A stretch of DNA of 56,831 bases, taken from positions 1 to 56,831 of the forward strand of contig DAORRV010000011.1 of the NCBI GenBank assembly GCA_035443185.1, written 5' to 3'. The stretch comes from UBA2330 sp035443185 (GTDB lineage: Bacteria; Bacteroidota; Ignavibacteria; Tepidaquicellales; Tepidaquicellaceae). The position numbers and the translations under genes are program-made. Shown here piece by piece: positions 43,384 through 51,606 of this stretch. The notes below the pieces were generated by a model, which was not told the origin of the DNA, did not search any database, and saw only the letters and a list, made by a program, of their open reading frames with translations. Numbering within the stretch: position 1 is the stretch's first letter; the number at the start of each line of letters is the position of its first letter.

Positions 43384-44571
43384 ATGATTGCTTTCCGATA
43401 CATTTCTCTGATTCTTGTTTTTATATTTGCGTTTATTTTAGCGGGATGCTTTTCTCTAAGCATAGACAATAAGATCGAAGTCAATCCCGAAGAGGACTGG
43501 CTGATGGTCGGAGGTAATATTCAGAAGACAAATATTTCAAAATCCAAATCTACTTTAGCACCTCCTTTTAATCTTTACTGGGATTTTAATGCAGACGGCG
43601 GCCTGGCGAAGAACTGTATTTCGGTCAGTGACGCAATTGTATTTGTAAATACACTGAATGGTGAATCATTTGCAATAGATCTACTAAGCGGTAAGAGTCT
43701 CGGCAGAACTTCAACTATAGGCGATGCATCTTTTTCCACTCCGCTTATAAATAACAGCAGTGTAATCATTACATCTGCTGGAGAGGATAAAAACAGAATT
43801 TTTAGTTATAACCTGCTCAGCGGAATACAAAAATGGAACAGAAATATTGGCAGCGTAGAATCATCTCCGATCATGGTGGATAAAGATCTGATCGTATGTT
43901 CAGTGAATAATAAAATTTACCGTCTGAATTTACAAACCGGTTTTATAGTCTGGATCGCAAGACCGGAGGATTCTTACTTTCCTTTAAATTCATTTTATAA
44001 CAGTCCGACTGTTTTTGACAATAAAGTCTTTGCAGGAAATAACAGCGGAAATATGTATGCCTTTGACATTAACACAGGTAAACAGCTTTGGAATTACAAA
44101 ACCGATGGACCTGTAACAAATGATGTGTCAGCAAAAGACGGAAAGATTTTTTTTGGATCTGATGATGAATATTTCTATTGTCTCGATACTGCGGGTACAC
44201 TTATCTGGAAGAATAAGCTTAACACAAAATTTTCAGCAGCTTCTACTTTCTACAGAAATTATGTGATCACTGCAGGTATAGACGGAAATGTGTATGCGTT
44301 AAATATTGAAAACGGAGATGTGGAATGGACTTTCACAACTAACGGAGCAATTTTGGCTACACCGCTTTGTCACAATGACATGATCTTTGTCGGATCTTAT
44401 GATAAAAATTTTTACTGTATCAGTGCTGATAACGGAGATAAACTATGGCAGTATCTTTGTGAAGGCAGAGTAAGAACCAGTGCGGTGATATGGAAGGACT
44501 ATATCTTTACTGCCAGTGATGATAAATACGTTTACTGTTTTTCAAATAATGAAATGAAGAAGGAAAAATAA
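43384..44571 (+). CDS. PQQ-like beta-propeller lipoprotein (BamB-like)
   Basis: This 395-residue lipoprotein has the lipobox FILAGC (Cys near residue 22). The mature part opens with EDWLMVGGN and has about seven PQQ-type blades with repeated W-motifs (YAFDINTGKQLWNYKTDG, YALNIENGDVEWTF, YCISADNGDKLWQYLCEG). This is the BamB/PQQ_2 propeller. No quinoprotein catalytic residues are seen, so a scaffold or binding role at the outer membrane is likely. The PEGA-domain gene follows after 1 nt. Confidence 0.88.
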   Translation: MIAFRYISLILVFIFAFILAGCFSLSIDNKIEVNPEEDWLMVGGNIQKTNISKSKSTLAPPFNLYWDFNADGGLAKNCISVSDAIVFVNTLNGESFAIDLLSGKSLGRTSTIGDASFSTPLINNSSVIITSAGEDKNRIFSYNLLSGIQKWNRNIGSVESSPIMVDKDLIVCSVNNKIYRLNLQTGFIVWIARPEDSYFPLNSFYNSPTVFDNKVFAGNNSGNMYAFDINTGKQLWNYKTDGPVTNDVSAKDGKIFFGSDDEYFYCLDTAGTLIWKNKLNTKFSAASTFYRNYVITAGIDGNVYALNIENGDVEWTFTTNGAILATPLCHNDMIFVGSYDKNFYCISADNGDKLWQYLCEGRVRTSAVIWKDYIFTASDDKYVYCFSNNEMKKEK

Positions 44572-44572
44572 T

Positions 44573-45403
44573 ATGCGGATTATAATTGTTTTGATATTTA
44601 TTCTGATCTGCAGTCAAGGACACACTCAACAGGACATTGCAGATACACTTGATAATAAAGTTGTGATTGATACATCAATAGTTTCTGACAGTCTTAAAAC
44701 TTATTCCGTAAATTTTTTATCCCTTCCCGAAAATGCTGAAGTTTACAGCGACACAACACTCCTCTGTCACACACCTGCTTTAGATATAAAAATGAAAGAA
44801 GGAAAGCATGAGCTGAAATTTATAAATCCGCGGAGTGGCAAGTACTGGCAGAATTCTAACGAGACCATTAAGTTTTATCTGAAAAGTGATACTACATTCA
44901 GCGTTAACTTTAAATATTTTTATTATTTTGAATCTGAACCTTTTAATGCTTCAGTGACAAGCAGTGATACTTTAATGGGACATACACCTTTAAGAATATT
45001 TACTGATTTTAAATTAACGGACAACATAATTTTCAGAAAGAAAAATTATAATGACTTTGTATATAATATTTCGGATTATAATTTTGAAACAGGTGCAAAA
45101 ATTAAAATGAAATCAAAAGGTAAGGTAAGTCTGAATGAAGGAGTTTATAAAAATAAAGGAACACAGTTTAATTCTGAAAGAAATTTACCGGCTATTATAG
45201 GGCTCGGAATGGCTTCCGTTGCTGCTGCATATTTCACTTACGATTTTAAGACAAACGGTAATAAGGCATATGATGAATATTTACTCACAGGCAATCAGGC
45301 AAAGTTAGATGAATCCTCTTCCGATGATACATATTTTATCATCTCACTCCTTGTAATGCAGGCTGCTATCGGCGGACTTGTGTATTTTCTTTTTTTTGAC
45401 TGA
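44573..45403 (+). CDS. PEGA-domain membrane protein
   Basis: This 276-residue protein has a signal peptide ending near residue 19 (SQGHTQ). Two PEGA-type beta repeats follow: VNFLSLPENAEVYSDTTLLC (about 43-95) and FESEPFNASVTSSDTLMGHT (about 123-165). Two membrane helices lie at the C-terminus (about 206-222 and 254-275). It begins 1 nt after the lipoprotein gene and so is likely translated together with it; a joint envelope role is inferred. Function is unknown. Confidence 0.82.
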   Translation: MRIIIVLIFILICSQGHTQQDIADTLDNKVVIDTSIVSDSLKTYSVNFLSLPENAEVYSDTTLLCHTPALDIKMKEGKHELKFINPRSGKYWQNSNETIKFYLKSDTTFSVNFKYFYYFESEPFNASVTSSDTLMGHTPLRIFTDFKLTDNIIFRKKNYNDFVYNISDYNFETGAKIKMKSKGKVSLNEGVYKNKGTQFNSERNLPAIIGLGMASVAAAYFTYDFKTNGNKAYDEYLLTGNQAKLDESSSDDTYFIISLLVMQAAIGGLVYFLFFD

Positions 45404-45431
45404 AACAGGTTATCCGATATTTTAAAATTTG

Positions 45432-46334
45432 CTAATCTAATAAACGGATCTTTTCTTCAGGCTTGATAAATAAATTTCTCCAGACAATTGTCAAAAGTAT
45501 TATCACAGATCCGATCACAGCATAAACTGACGGCACTTCACCAACTCCGATATAAACCCAGATTGGATTAAGAATTGCTTCGAGCATTGCAATGATCATT
45601 GACTCGGTAGCAGAAATATATTTTATGCCTTCATTAAAAATTATATAACTTATTCCGATCTGAAACACACCCATATAAATAAGTATAAGTGTCTGTGAAA
45701 AATCAATTGCAAGTTTATCATACACCATCGGCAGACAAAATACACACACTAATAAATTACCTGCAATGATATAGATAATCGTATTTTCAGTTTTATGAAG
45801 CTGCTTTTTCCATTTGAGAAAAAGAGTAAAAAGTGCAAAGCTGATACCCGATCCAATCGCGATCAGATTCCCCTGAATGCTCGTCATATCAAGCTTTCCG
45901 AAAAAGAACATTACCATTCCTAACAGACAGAATGAAAGCGCGATCATATTTTTTTTGTCAAATTTTGTCTTTAGAAAAATGGGCTCAAGCAAAAGGAGAT
46001 ATATCGGCGCAGTGAACTGTAAAAAAATTGCGTTAGCGGCAGTGGTAAGTTTTGTAGCAATTACAAAAAGTACAAGTATGAAAGAATACATCAGACTGCA
46101 GAGTACGGAGATGATATCGAATTCAAACTTCAGATTTATCTTACTGACAACTGAAATAATTATGATCGTAATTGCTGCAATGAGCGATCTATAGAATGAG
46201 ATCTGATAAGCGTCGAGTGTGAGGACTTTAATAAATAAACCTCCGGAGCTCCAGAGGAGTGCGCAGAAACTAATATATATCAAACCCTTTTTATGAAGAG
46301 GAATCGAATCAATAATTTTTGAAAGCATATTCAT
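45432..46334 (-). CDS. EamA/DMT-family transporter
   Basis: This 300-residue protein has ten membrane helices in two EamA repeats. WSSGGLFIKVLTLDAYQISF opens the first, with SLIAAITI following; LTTAANAIFLQFTAPIYLLL and ISYIIFNEGIKYISATES are the typical late parts of each repeat. It belongs to the drug/metabolite transporter superfamily and probably exports amino acids or other small metabolites. The true substrate is unknown. It lies 20 nt after the stop of the secreted hydrolase gene's neighbour on the same strand. Confidence 0.9.
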   Translation of the reverse strand: MNMLSKIIDSIPLHKKGLIYISFCALLWSSGGLFIKVLTLDAYQISFYRSLIAAITIIIISVVSKINLKFEFDIISVLCSLMYSFILVLFVIATKLTTAANAIFLQFTAPIYLLLLEPIFLKTKFDKKNMIALSFCLLGMVMFFFGKLDMTSIQGNLIAIGSGISFALFTLFLKWKKQLHKTENTIIYIIAGNLLVCVFCLPMVYDKLAIDFSQTLILIYMGVFQIGISYIIFNEGIKYISATESMIIAMLEAILNPIWVYIGVGEVPSVYAVIGSVIILLTIVWRNLFIKPEEKIRLLD

Positions 46335-46354
46335 TAGAATTATTCACTTTATTC

Positions 46355-47797
46355 TCAGGGAATAATAGCCGAAATAAAAAGTAATGCATTGTTATCAGTA
46401 ATTGCCAGATCATCTGAATCAGTTATCAGGTCTCCTGTAAGATCGGAAATTACATATCCGGTTTTGAAATAGAATACATCATTATCGGTTAATCCAAGGT
46501 CCTGAAGATCAATTACATTATCTCTGTTAACATCTCCATTATATATGCAGTAACGATCGCCTTTTAAAAAGAGATTATTTCCGAAAGCGCCGGAAGAATC
46601 AGATGTAAAATCATACGAACTTCCGCTTAACCAAAAAGTCAGACCTCCGACAGAACTCCATGTCTCAACTGAATTTCTGTGTATTATCTGTAAAAAATAT
46701 TTTTCATTTTCATTTGTTCGATCAAAACCGAATGTGCAATAACCTGAATCATTCAGAACATTTATGGAAGAGTCTCTGATAATATATGGAGATGAATTAT
46801 TTCTGATATAAATTCTTACAGAATCATTCCGCATTATCCGGAGATTTTCGTTATAAAATCCCTGAATAAGAGATTTCAGTTCAAAGTTCACATACTGCTG
46901 TATTACAGCCGTATCATTTTGTGCTTCAGTTCCATAAAGGAATTTTTTATAACTGGTGTCATTTTTCAGGAACAGATTAAAAAATGAAGTTACATAATAC
47001 TTTGTAAGTCTTTGCTGTTCTATGCGGGATATTGTAGCTGCGTTATCGACGAGATCATCAAGCCCTGGTACAAGATGAAACTGGCTGTGATTGCCTCCCT
47101 TTAAGTTAATAATTTGCTTGAAAGGAAAAGAATTATTGAAATGTGGAAGCTGATTTGTCCAATAAGATGCTATACTGTCTCTCTGACCGGATAAAAGCTG
47201 AACAGGTTTTTTTATTCCGGAAGCAGCGGATATTGAAGATGGATTAGTATTTGCAGCAGCAAGAGATGAAATTGCACTAATATTTGAATCTAGAGATCCG
47301 GCAAGAAAACTGCAGCCTCCTCCCATTGAATGTCCAAAGACTCCTGTGTTTAAAGAATCAATAACCTGATAAAAAATATCACCAGACGATCTGCCTTTTC
47401 TTTTCATATCTTTCAAAACGAATACCAGGTCCCTGGCAAAATTTATGTGACTAGGAAAAAAACCGGTTTCAGTCGAAGGTGCTATAACAATATATCCCCA
47501 GCTCGCCAGATGTCTGTAAAGAGAAACATATAAATTTGGATTCAGAGTAAACCCATGTCCGAATGAAATCACGGGATAAAGATTCCCCTGTAAAACGGGT
47601 GCGCCGGAGCCTTCAGACTCAGAAGGGTAATAGACAAGTGAAGAAATATTTCTGTTTGATCTTGAAGAATCAACAAATATAAATGTTCTGTTCCCGACAA
47701 AAGAATAACTTCCGGAATCAGAAGGAAGAATCTGTGAGACACAATTTCTGCTGATTAAAAAACAAATAAAGACCGAAAATATAATTATCGGTTTCAC
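46355..47797 (-). CDS. Secreted alpha/beta hydrolase with dockerin-like C-terminal module
   Basis: This 480-residue protein has a signal peptide of about 21 residues. Residues 30-300 form an alpha/beta hydrolase domain related to PAF-acetylhydrolase/chlorophyllase enzymes: oxyanion FGHGFT (79-84), nucleophile Ser157 in GHSMGG, and GGNHSQFH containing a possible catalytic His. Residues 305-480 form the same module as in the gene at 13878: IQGFYNE, HRNSVETWSSV, AFGNN and two calcium loops (GDVNRDNVIDLQDL; SDLTGDLITDSDDL). There is no FQNYPNP tail. The start overlaps the stop of the next upstream gene by 4 nt. Confidence 0.85.
   Translation of the reverse strand: MKPIIIFSVFICFLISRNCVSQILPSDSGSYSFVGNRTFIFVDSSRSNRNISSLVYYPSESEGSGAPVLQGNLYPVISFGHGFTLNPNLYVSLYRHLASWGYIVIAPSTETGFFPSHINFARDLVFVLKDMKRKGRSSGDIFYQVIDSLNTGVFGHSMGGGCSFLAGSLDSNISAISSLAAANTNPSSISAASGIKKPVQLLSGQRDSIASYWTNQLPHFNNSFPFKQIINLKGGNHSQFHLVPGLDDLVDNAATISRIEQQRLTKYYVTSFFNLFLKNDTSYKKFLYGTEAQNDTAVIQQYVNFELKSLIQGFYNENLRIMRNDSVRIYIRNNSSPYIIRDSSINVLNDSGYCTFGFDRTNENEKYFLQIIHRNSVETWSSVGGLTFWLSGSSYDFTSDSSGAFGNNLFLKGDRYCIYNGDVNRDNVIDLQDLGLTDNDVFYFKTGYVISDLTGDLITDSDDLAITDNNALLFISAIIP
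46358..46885 (-). other. Shared C-terminal module, copy 2
   Basis: Residues 305-480 of the hydrolase align over their full length with residues 312-486 of the Ycf48-like protein (14811-15335). The conserved parts run from GFYNE to the very C-terminus (SAxxP). Confidence 0.8.
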
Positions 47798-48747
47798 TTT
47801 ATCTTAAATTTTTTCCGGGTTTCTTTCAGCATGATCTTTGTCATTTTTTCAAGGTCGATCTTATGCTTCCATCCCCAGTCATGTCTCGCAACAGAATCGT
47901 CAATACTTTGAGGCCAGGACTCGGCAATTGCCTGACGGAAATCAGGTTTGTAAATGATCTTGAAATCCGGAATGGATTTTTTTATTTCACCGGCAAGCTC
48001 TTCAGGATCAAAACTGATTCCGCTGATATTATAACTTGATCTGATTGTAAGTTTATCTGAGTCAGCTTCCATGAGTTCGATAGTCGCACGGATAGCATCA
48101 TCCATAAACATCATCGGAAGTTTTGTTTTAGGTTTGAGAAAACATTCATACTTCCCGGATTCGACTGCATCATCAAATATCTCAACTGCATAATCAGTCG
48201 TTCCACCGCCTGCTTCAGTTTTATAACTTATCAAACCCGGATATCTGATGCTTCTTACATCAAGTCCATGTTTGTTAAAATAATATTCACACCATCTTTC
48301 GCCGGCGAGTTTGCTAATACCATAAACAGTATTCGGCTCCATGACAGTAAGCTGCGGAGTATCTGCCTTTGGAGTGGTTGTTCCGAAAACTGCAATCGAG
48401 CTTGGCCAGAAAATTTTTCCAATACCAACTTCTCTTGCAAGATCAAGAATGTTCAAAATACTTCTCATGTTTATATCCCATGCCTGCAGCGGCAGCCGTT
48501 CAGCATTACCTGATAACACTGCTGCAAGTATATAGATCTGTGTGATCTTATATCTGATCACAAAGTGTATCAAACGTTTATCATCCATTACATCGAGAAG
48601 CTGAAACGGTCCGGATTTTTTTACATCTTTAGGAGCGTCTTTAATGTCAGTAGCAAATACATTTGAATCTCCGTAAACTTTTCTTAGTGCTAAGGTAAGT
48701 TCGGAGCCGATCTGTCCAGCTGCTCCGATGACAAGAATTTTTTCCAT
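47794..48747 (-). CDS. L-threonine 3-dehydrogenase, SDR type
   Basis: This 317-residue extended SDR has the NAD+ motif VIGAAGQIGSEL, catalytic Tyr/Lys in TVYGISKLAGERW, and the features of SDR-type threonine dehydrogenase: LAAVLSGNAE, RYPGLISY, GGGTTDYAVEIF. It oxidises L-threonine to 2-amino-3-oxobutyrate, which a lyase converts to glycine and acetyl-CoA. It is distinct from the zinc Tdh of E. coli. Its stop overlaps the start of the secreted hydrolase gene by 4 nt, which is unexpected functionally. Confidence 0.9.
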   Translation of the reverse strand: MEKILVIGAAGQIGSELTLALRKVYGDSNVFATDIKDAPKDVKKSGPFQLLDVMDDKRLIHFVIRYKITQIYILAAVLSGNAERLPLQAWDINMRSILNILDLAREVGIGKIFWPSSIAVFGTTTPKADTPQLTVMEPNTVYGISKLAGERWCEYYFNKHGLDVRSIRYPGLISYKTEAGGGTTDYAVEIFDDAVESGKYECFLKPKTKLPMMFMDDAIRATIELMEADSDKLTIRSSYNISGISFDPEELAGEIKKSIPDFKIIYKPDFRQAIAESWPQSIDDSVARHDWGWKHKIDLEKMTKIMLKETRKKFKIK

Positions 48748-48812
48748 TTAAAAATTATCTTTTATATCTGAATGATTATTATAGTACAAAAAAATATTGA
48801 AGATATTTAAAA

Positions 48813-49253
48813 TTATTTGGGATCGAGTTTTTTAATTATCTCTTCCTGTTTCTGGATTTCAATATCTGTAAGAGGAATACCTTTTTGAATTTTCTGCTGT
48901 AGCTGGGAATAAGGCATCCAAACTTCTTCAGTCTGTGTGATCTTTTCTTCATCATTGAGCCTGCCCACTTTTACATTGAATTTTCCCTGCTTAAAAAGAC
49001 CGAGTGCTTTCTGATAATTTTCTATTGAGAGATCATATTTCTGCAGAGAATTATATGCTCTTCCCAGATACATATAGGCTTCGCTGAAATCAGGATTTTC
49101 CACTGTTGCATTTTGAAATTCAACAACACATTCATTATATTTTTTTTCCTGAAACAGATTTACTCCTGCGTCATAGCTTTCCATTCCTTTAGTTCCGCAT
49201 CCTGAATATACAACTAAAGCTAAAAGTATTACACTTAATAAAATTTTTTTCAT
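48813..49253 (-). CDS. TPR-repeat lipoprotein
   Basis: This 146-residue protein has a lipobox VYSGC (Cys near residue 19). At least two TPR units follow: YDAGVNLFQEKKYNECVVEF and AYMYLGRAYNSLQKYDLSIE. The C-terminus is charged. It probably acts as a small periplasmic or outer-membrane protein-binding scaffold. It lies 65 nt from the threonine dehydrogenase gene on the same strand. Confidence 0.82.
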   Translation of the reverse strand: MKKILLSVILLALVVYSGCGTKGMESYDAGVNLFQEKKYNECVVEFQNATVENPDFSEAYMYLGRAYNSLQKYDLSIENYQKALGLFKQGKFNVKVGRLNDEEKITQTEEVWMPYSQLQQKIQKGIPLTDIEIQKQEEIIKKLDPK

Positions 49254-49318
49254 TTAAACTAATTTTTAATTCTTTCAATGACATTTTCAAAATTAAATGC
49301 ACTGATAAACTTTTATTG

Positions 49319-49358
49319 CTCCTCCACTTTGTCCAAAGGGGAGGCGGGGTGGGGTTTA
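49319..49358. repeat. Dispersed G/C-rich repeat, copy B
   Basis: ctcctccactttgtccaaag followed by gggaggcggggtggggttt, matching copy A at 31487-31525. It lies in the 118-nt spacer between the AtuA-like gene and the TPR lipoprotein gene, just after the AtuA stop (minus strand). Confidence 0.75.
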
Positions 49359-49371
49359 TAACTCATAACTT

Positions 49372-50733
49372 TTAATTACTCATGGTTTCAGCAATTGACT
49401 CAACTTCTTCTTTCGGTATCAGTGCAGGCCAGTATGCTACTACATCTGACGGCTTTGGTCTGCCGCCTGCAAATCCGGTAACACCCGGAGGACCTGTAAG
49501 AATCAGCGGAGCAATTTCCTTTCCAAATCTTTCCAAAGCACTTTTATCCTGCGACCTTACAGCAAATCGTAGTACGACTTCATTCAGATCATCAAACTTT
49601 TCTGCCAAAGGACCGTGACAGGCATTGTATCCCTGGAATTCAGATCTGATCTCATCAAATTTTAATCCGAGATTACTTAAACGAGTCCTTAAAATTTCAT
49701 CAGCAGCTTTGGCTTTATCAAGTGCATCAGGCCATGAATATGTAAGAGAACCAACAGCGCTGTATCCGTCCGAGTATGACATTGAGACTTTAAAAAATGG
49801 AGTGGCAGGCAGACCTTTCACACCAAAAACTCTGACTCTGTTTTCACCGACATCTTCAAGCTGTATTGAAGTAAAATCCGCTATACAGTCCGGAGTAATA
49901 TAATCTTTCGGATCGCCGATCTCATAAACAAGCTGTTCGCTGACAGTTTCAATGCTGACTCTGCCGCCGGTGTTTTCATGTTTTGTGATAATGACCTCTC
50001 CGTTTGGAAAAGCTTCAGCAATCGGAAATCCGATATTCGCAAGATCAGGAATGCTCTTCCAGTCGCCGAGAAAATTTCCGCCGCTCGCCTGACCGCCGCA
50101 TTCGAGAATGTGTCCGGCTACCGTTCCGGAAGCCATCAGATCCCAGTCATTCATATTCCATCCGAATTCATAGATCATCGGTGCAAGTGTAAGCCCTGTA
50201 TCAGTAACCCTTCCGGTGATTACAATATCAGCACCCTGCTTCAGACATTCGACCACAGGAGCCGCTCCGAGATAAACATTTGCGCTGAGAATTTTATCAC
50301 GGACGGTTTTTACAGATTCACCGGTTTCCATATTTTTAAGTTCGATCCCTTTTGAAACAAGATCATCTATATTATCAAGAATATTATCACCCTGTACGAT
50401 ACCGATCTTGAGACCTTTGACTCCGATCTTTTCAGCGACTTTAAAAATTGCATCTCTGCAGGCAACGGGATTTACGCCGCCGCCGTTTGTGATGACCTTA
50501 ATATTTTTTTCTTTTATAACGGGAAGTAATCTCTCCATGAGCGGAGGGATGTCGCGTGCATATCCGAATTCAGGATCTCTGAGTTTTTGCTTTTGGAGAA
50601 TGGACATCGTAACTTCGGCAAGATAATCCATCATAATATAATCAACGGGTCCGCCGGTTGCCTGATTATAAGGAGCATCTACCAGGTCTCCCCAGAATCC
50701 CTGCCCGGAAGCTATACGTATTTTATCTTTCAT
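49372..50733 (-). CDS. AtuA/DUF1446-family protein
   Basis: This 453-residue protein matches the acyclic terpene utilisation AtuA-like (DUF1446) family: SGQGFWGDLVDAP, ITNGGGVNPVACRDA, IVITGRVTDTGLTLAPMIYE, CGGQASGGNF, PNGEVIITKHENTGG. The start is taken as the ATG at 50731-50733 because the family begins at KDKIRIASGQGFWGD; an upstream in-frame ATG at 50793 would add 20 unrelated residues. The substrate and pathway are not clear, as no Atu-like acyl-CoA carboxylase gene is nearby. Confidence 0.85.
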   Translation of the reverse strand: MKDKIRIASGQGFWGDLVDAPYNQATGGPVDYIMMDYLAEVTMSILQKQKLRDPEFGYARDIPPLMERLLPVIKEKNIKVITNGGGVNPVACRDAIFKVAEKIGVKGLKIGIVQGDNILDNIDDLVSKGIELKNMETGESVKTVRDKILSANVYLGAAPVVECLKQGADIVITGRVTDTGLTLAPMIYEFGWNMNDWDLMASGTVAGHILECGGQASGGNFLGDWKSIPDLANIGFPIAEAFPNGEVIITKHENTGGRVSIETVSEQLVYEIGDPKDYITPDCIADFTSIQLEDVGENRVRVFGVKGLPATPFFKVSMSYSDGYSAVGSLTYSWPDALDKAKAADEILRTRLSNLGLKFDEIRSEFQGYNACHGPLAEKFDDLNEVVLRFAVRSQDKSALERFGKEIAPLILTGPPGVTGFAGGRPKPSDVVAYWPALIPKEEVESIAETMSN

Positions 50734-50904
50734 TAAATTTGCATCGATTTTTTTAGAATATGACAAATTAATTAAATAAATTGTGTGTAACAATTTATTT
50801 ATGAATGGAAATGGGGATTATCTTTAGTCATTTTAATAAAATTCTCGAAAGCACCTATTGGCTTTTTTTCTTAGGTTAAATGAATTGTCAACTTTACAGC
50901 TTTT

Positions 50905-51057
50905 TTATTTTCTATAATGATTAGTTATCTGAAATACTTCCGCTTTACCATTTGCTATAAAAAATAATGCTCTGTATTTCTTATCTATTCTAAACGAGTA
51001 TATCCCTCTCCATTGAGTTTTCAATAAATCTGTATTTAAAGAAGGATGTTTCAAAAC
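50905..51057 (-). pseudogene. RelE/ParE-like toxin, C-terminal remnant
   Basis: In the frame ending at TAA (50907-50905) the product reads LKHPSLNTDLLKTQWRGIYS then FRIDKKYRALFFIANGKAEV and ends NHYRK. This matches the C-terminal half of RelE/ParE-fold toxins ('G.YS.RI..KYR..F', final HY). The N-terminal half is absent: a TAG lies in frame at 51060-51058, and upstream sequence belongs to another broken gene. Only a TTG at 51054 could start it. No antitoxin was found. Confidence 0.68.
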
Positions 51058-51439
51058 CTATACTTGATACTAAAATCCTTCCAGCAAACTAAAAAACTTC
51101 CATCTCTTCTAACTGAGATTGGTGGAGAGCTTGAGGATCCGGCTAACTCATTTATTCTAAAATTATTACCAATGATTTGACCGTTTGAATTAAATATTTG
51201 ACAAAATATATCAACATTAACACCATCCGATTTTTAATCTCTAAAATCTGTCCAAACTATTGCAAAAAATTTCCCTTGCCATCAACTCCAGTTTTAGCTC
51301 CATATTGTGAAGTATTAGTACTATCATCATTCACACGAAAATCCGAAACCAACTGAGCAAAAGAATTTTGAAAAAGAAAAGTACTTAGAGAAGTGTAAAA
51401 AATTAATATAAGAAATATTTTGGCTGGAGCTTTCTTACC
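51051..51439 (-). pseudogene. Broken secreted repeat protein, N-terminal fragment
   Basis: Reading on the minus strand from 51439: KKAPAKIFLILIFYTSLSTF looks like a signal peptide ending NSFAQ, but no ATG, GTG or TTG is in frame. Then DFRVNDDSTNTSQYGAKTGV. A 1-nt deletion near 51265 (T run) shifts the frame, after which IVWTDFRD runs into a TAA near 51234. Homology continues (DIFCQIFNSNGQIIGNNFRI and SFLVCWKDFS) to a TGA at 51053-51051. The 'VW.D.R..DI..Q..NS.G...G.NF..N' pattern is typical of secreted repeat proteins of this lineage. It ends where the RelE-like remnant begins. Confidence 0.72.
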
Positions 51440-51606
51440 TTAATGAATTAATTGAATGAATTTAGAATAATTCTTATTAAGAAACTAAATTTTTAAAGGC
51501 AGAAATATTTTGAAAAACACAGATCTTCTCCCTGTAACTTATTCACACTAAAATCTTATTTCAAATTTATATAAATTACTGAAATAAAATTTACTGTCAT
51601 TTCAAT

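Larger units (their letters stand above)
50734..51606. other. Gene graveyard spacer, 873 nt
   Basis: Between the AtuA-like gene and the MFS gene no intact gene is supported. It contains the RelE-like fragment (50905-51057) and a broken secreted-protein gene (51051-51439), described separately. The rest (50734-50904 and 51440-51606) is AT-rich with no recognisable feature. Confidence 0.65.

Noticed and set aside
50734..50793. Longer N-terminus for the AtuA-like protein (start at 50793)
   Set aside because: The extra 20 residues (MLHTIYLINLSYSKKIDANL) do not resemble the family, whose proteins begin at the KDKIRIASGQG segment.
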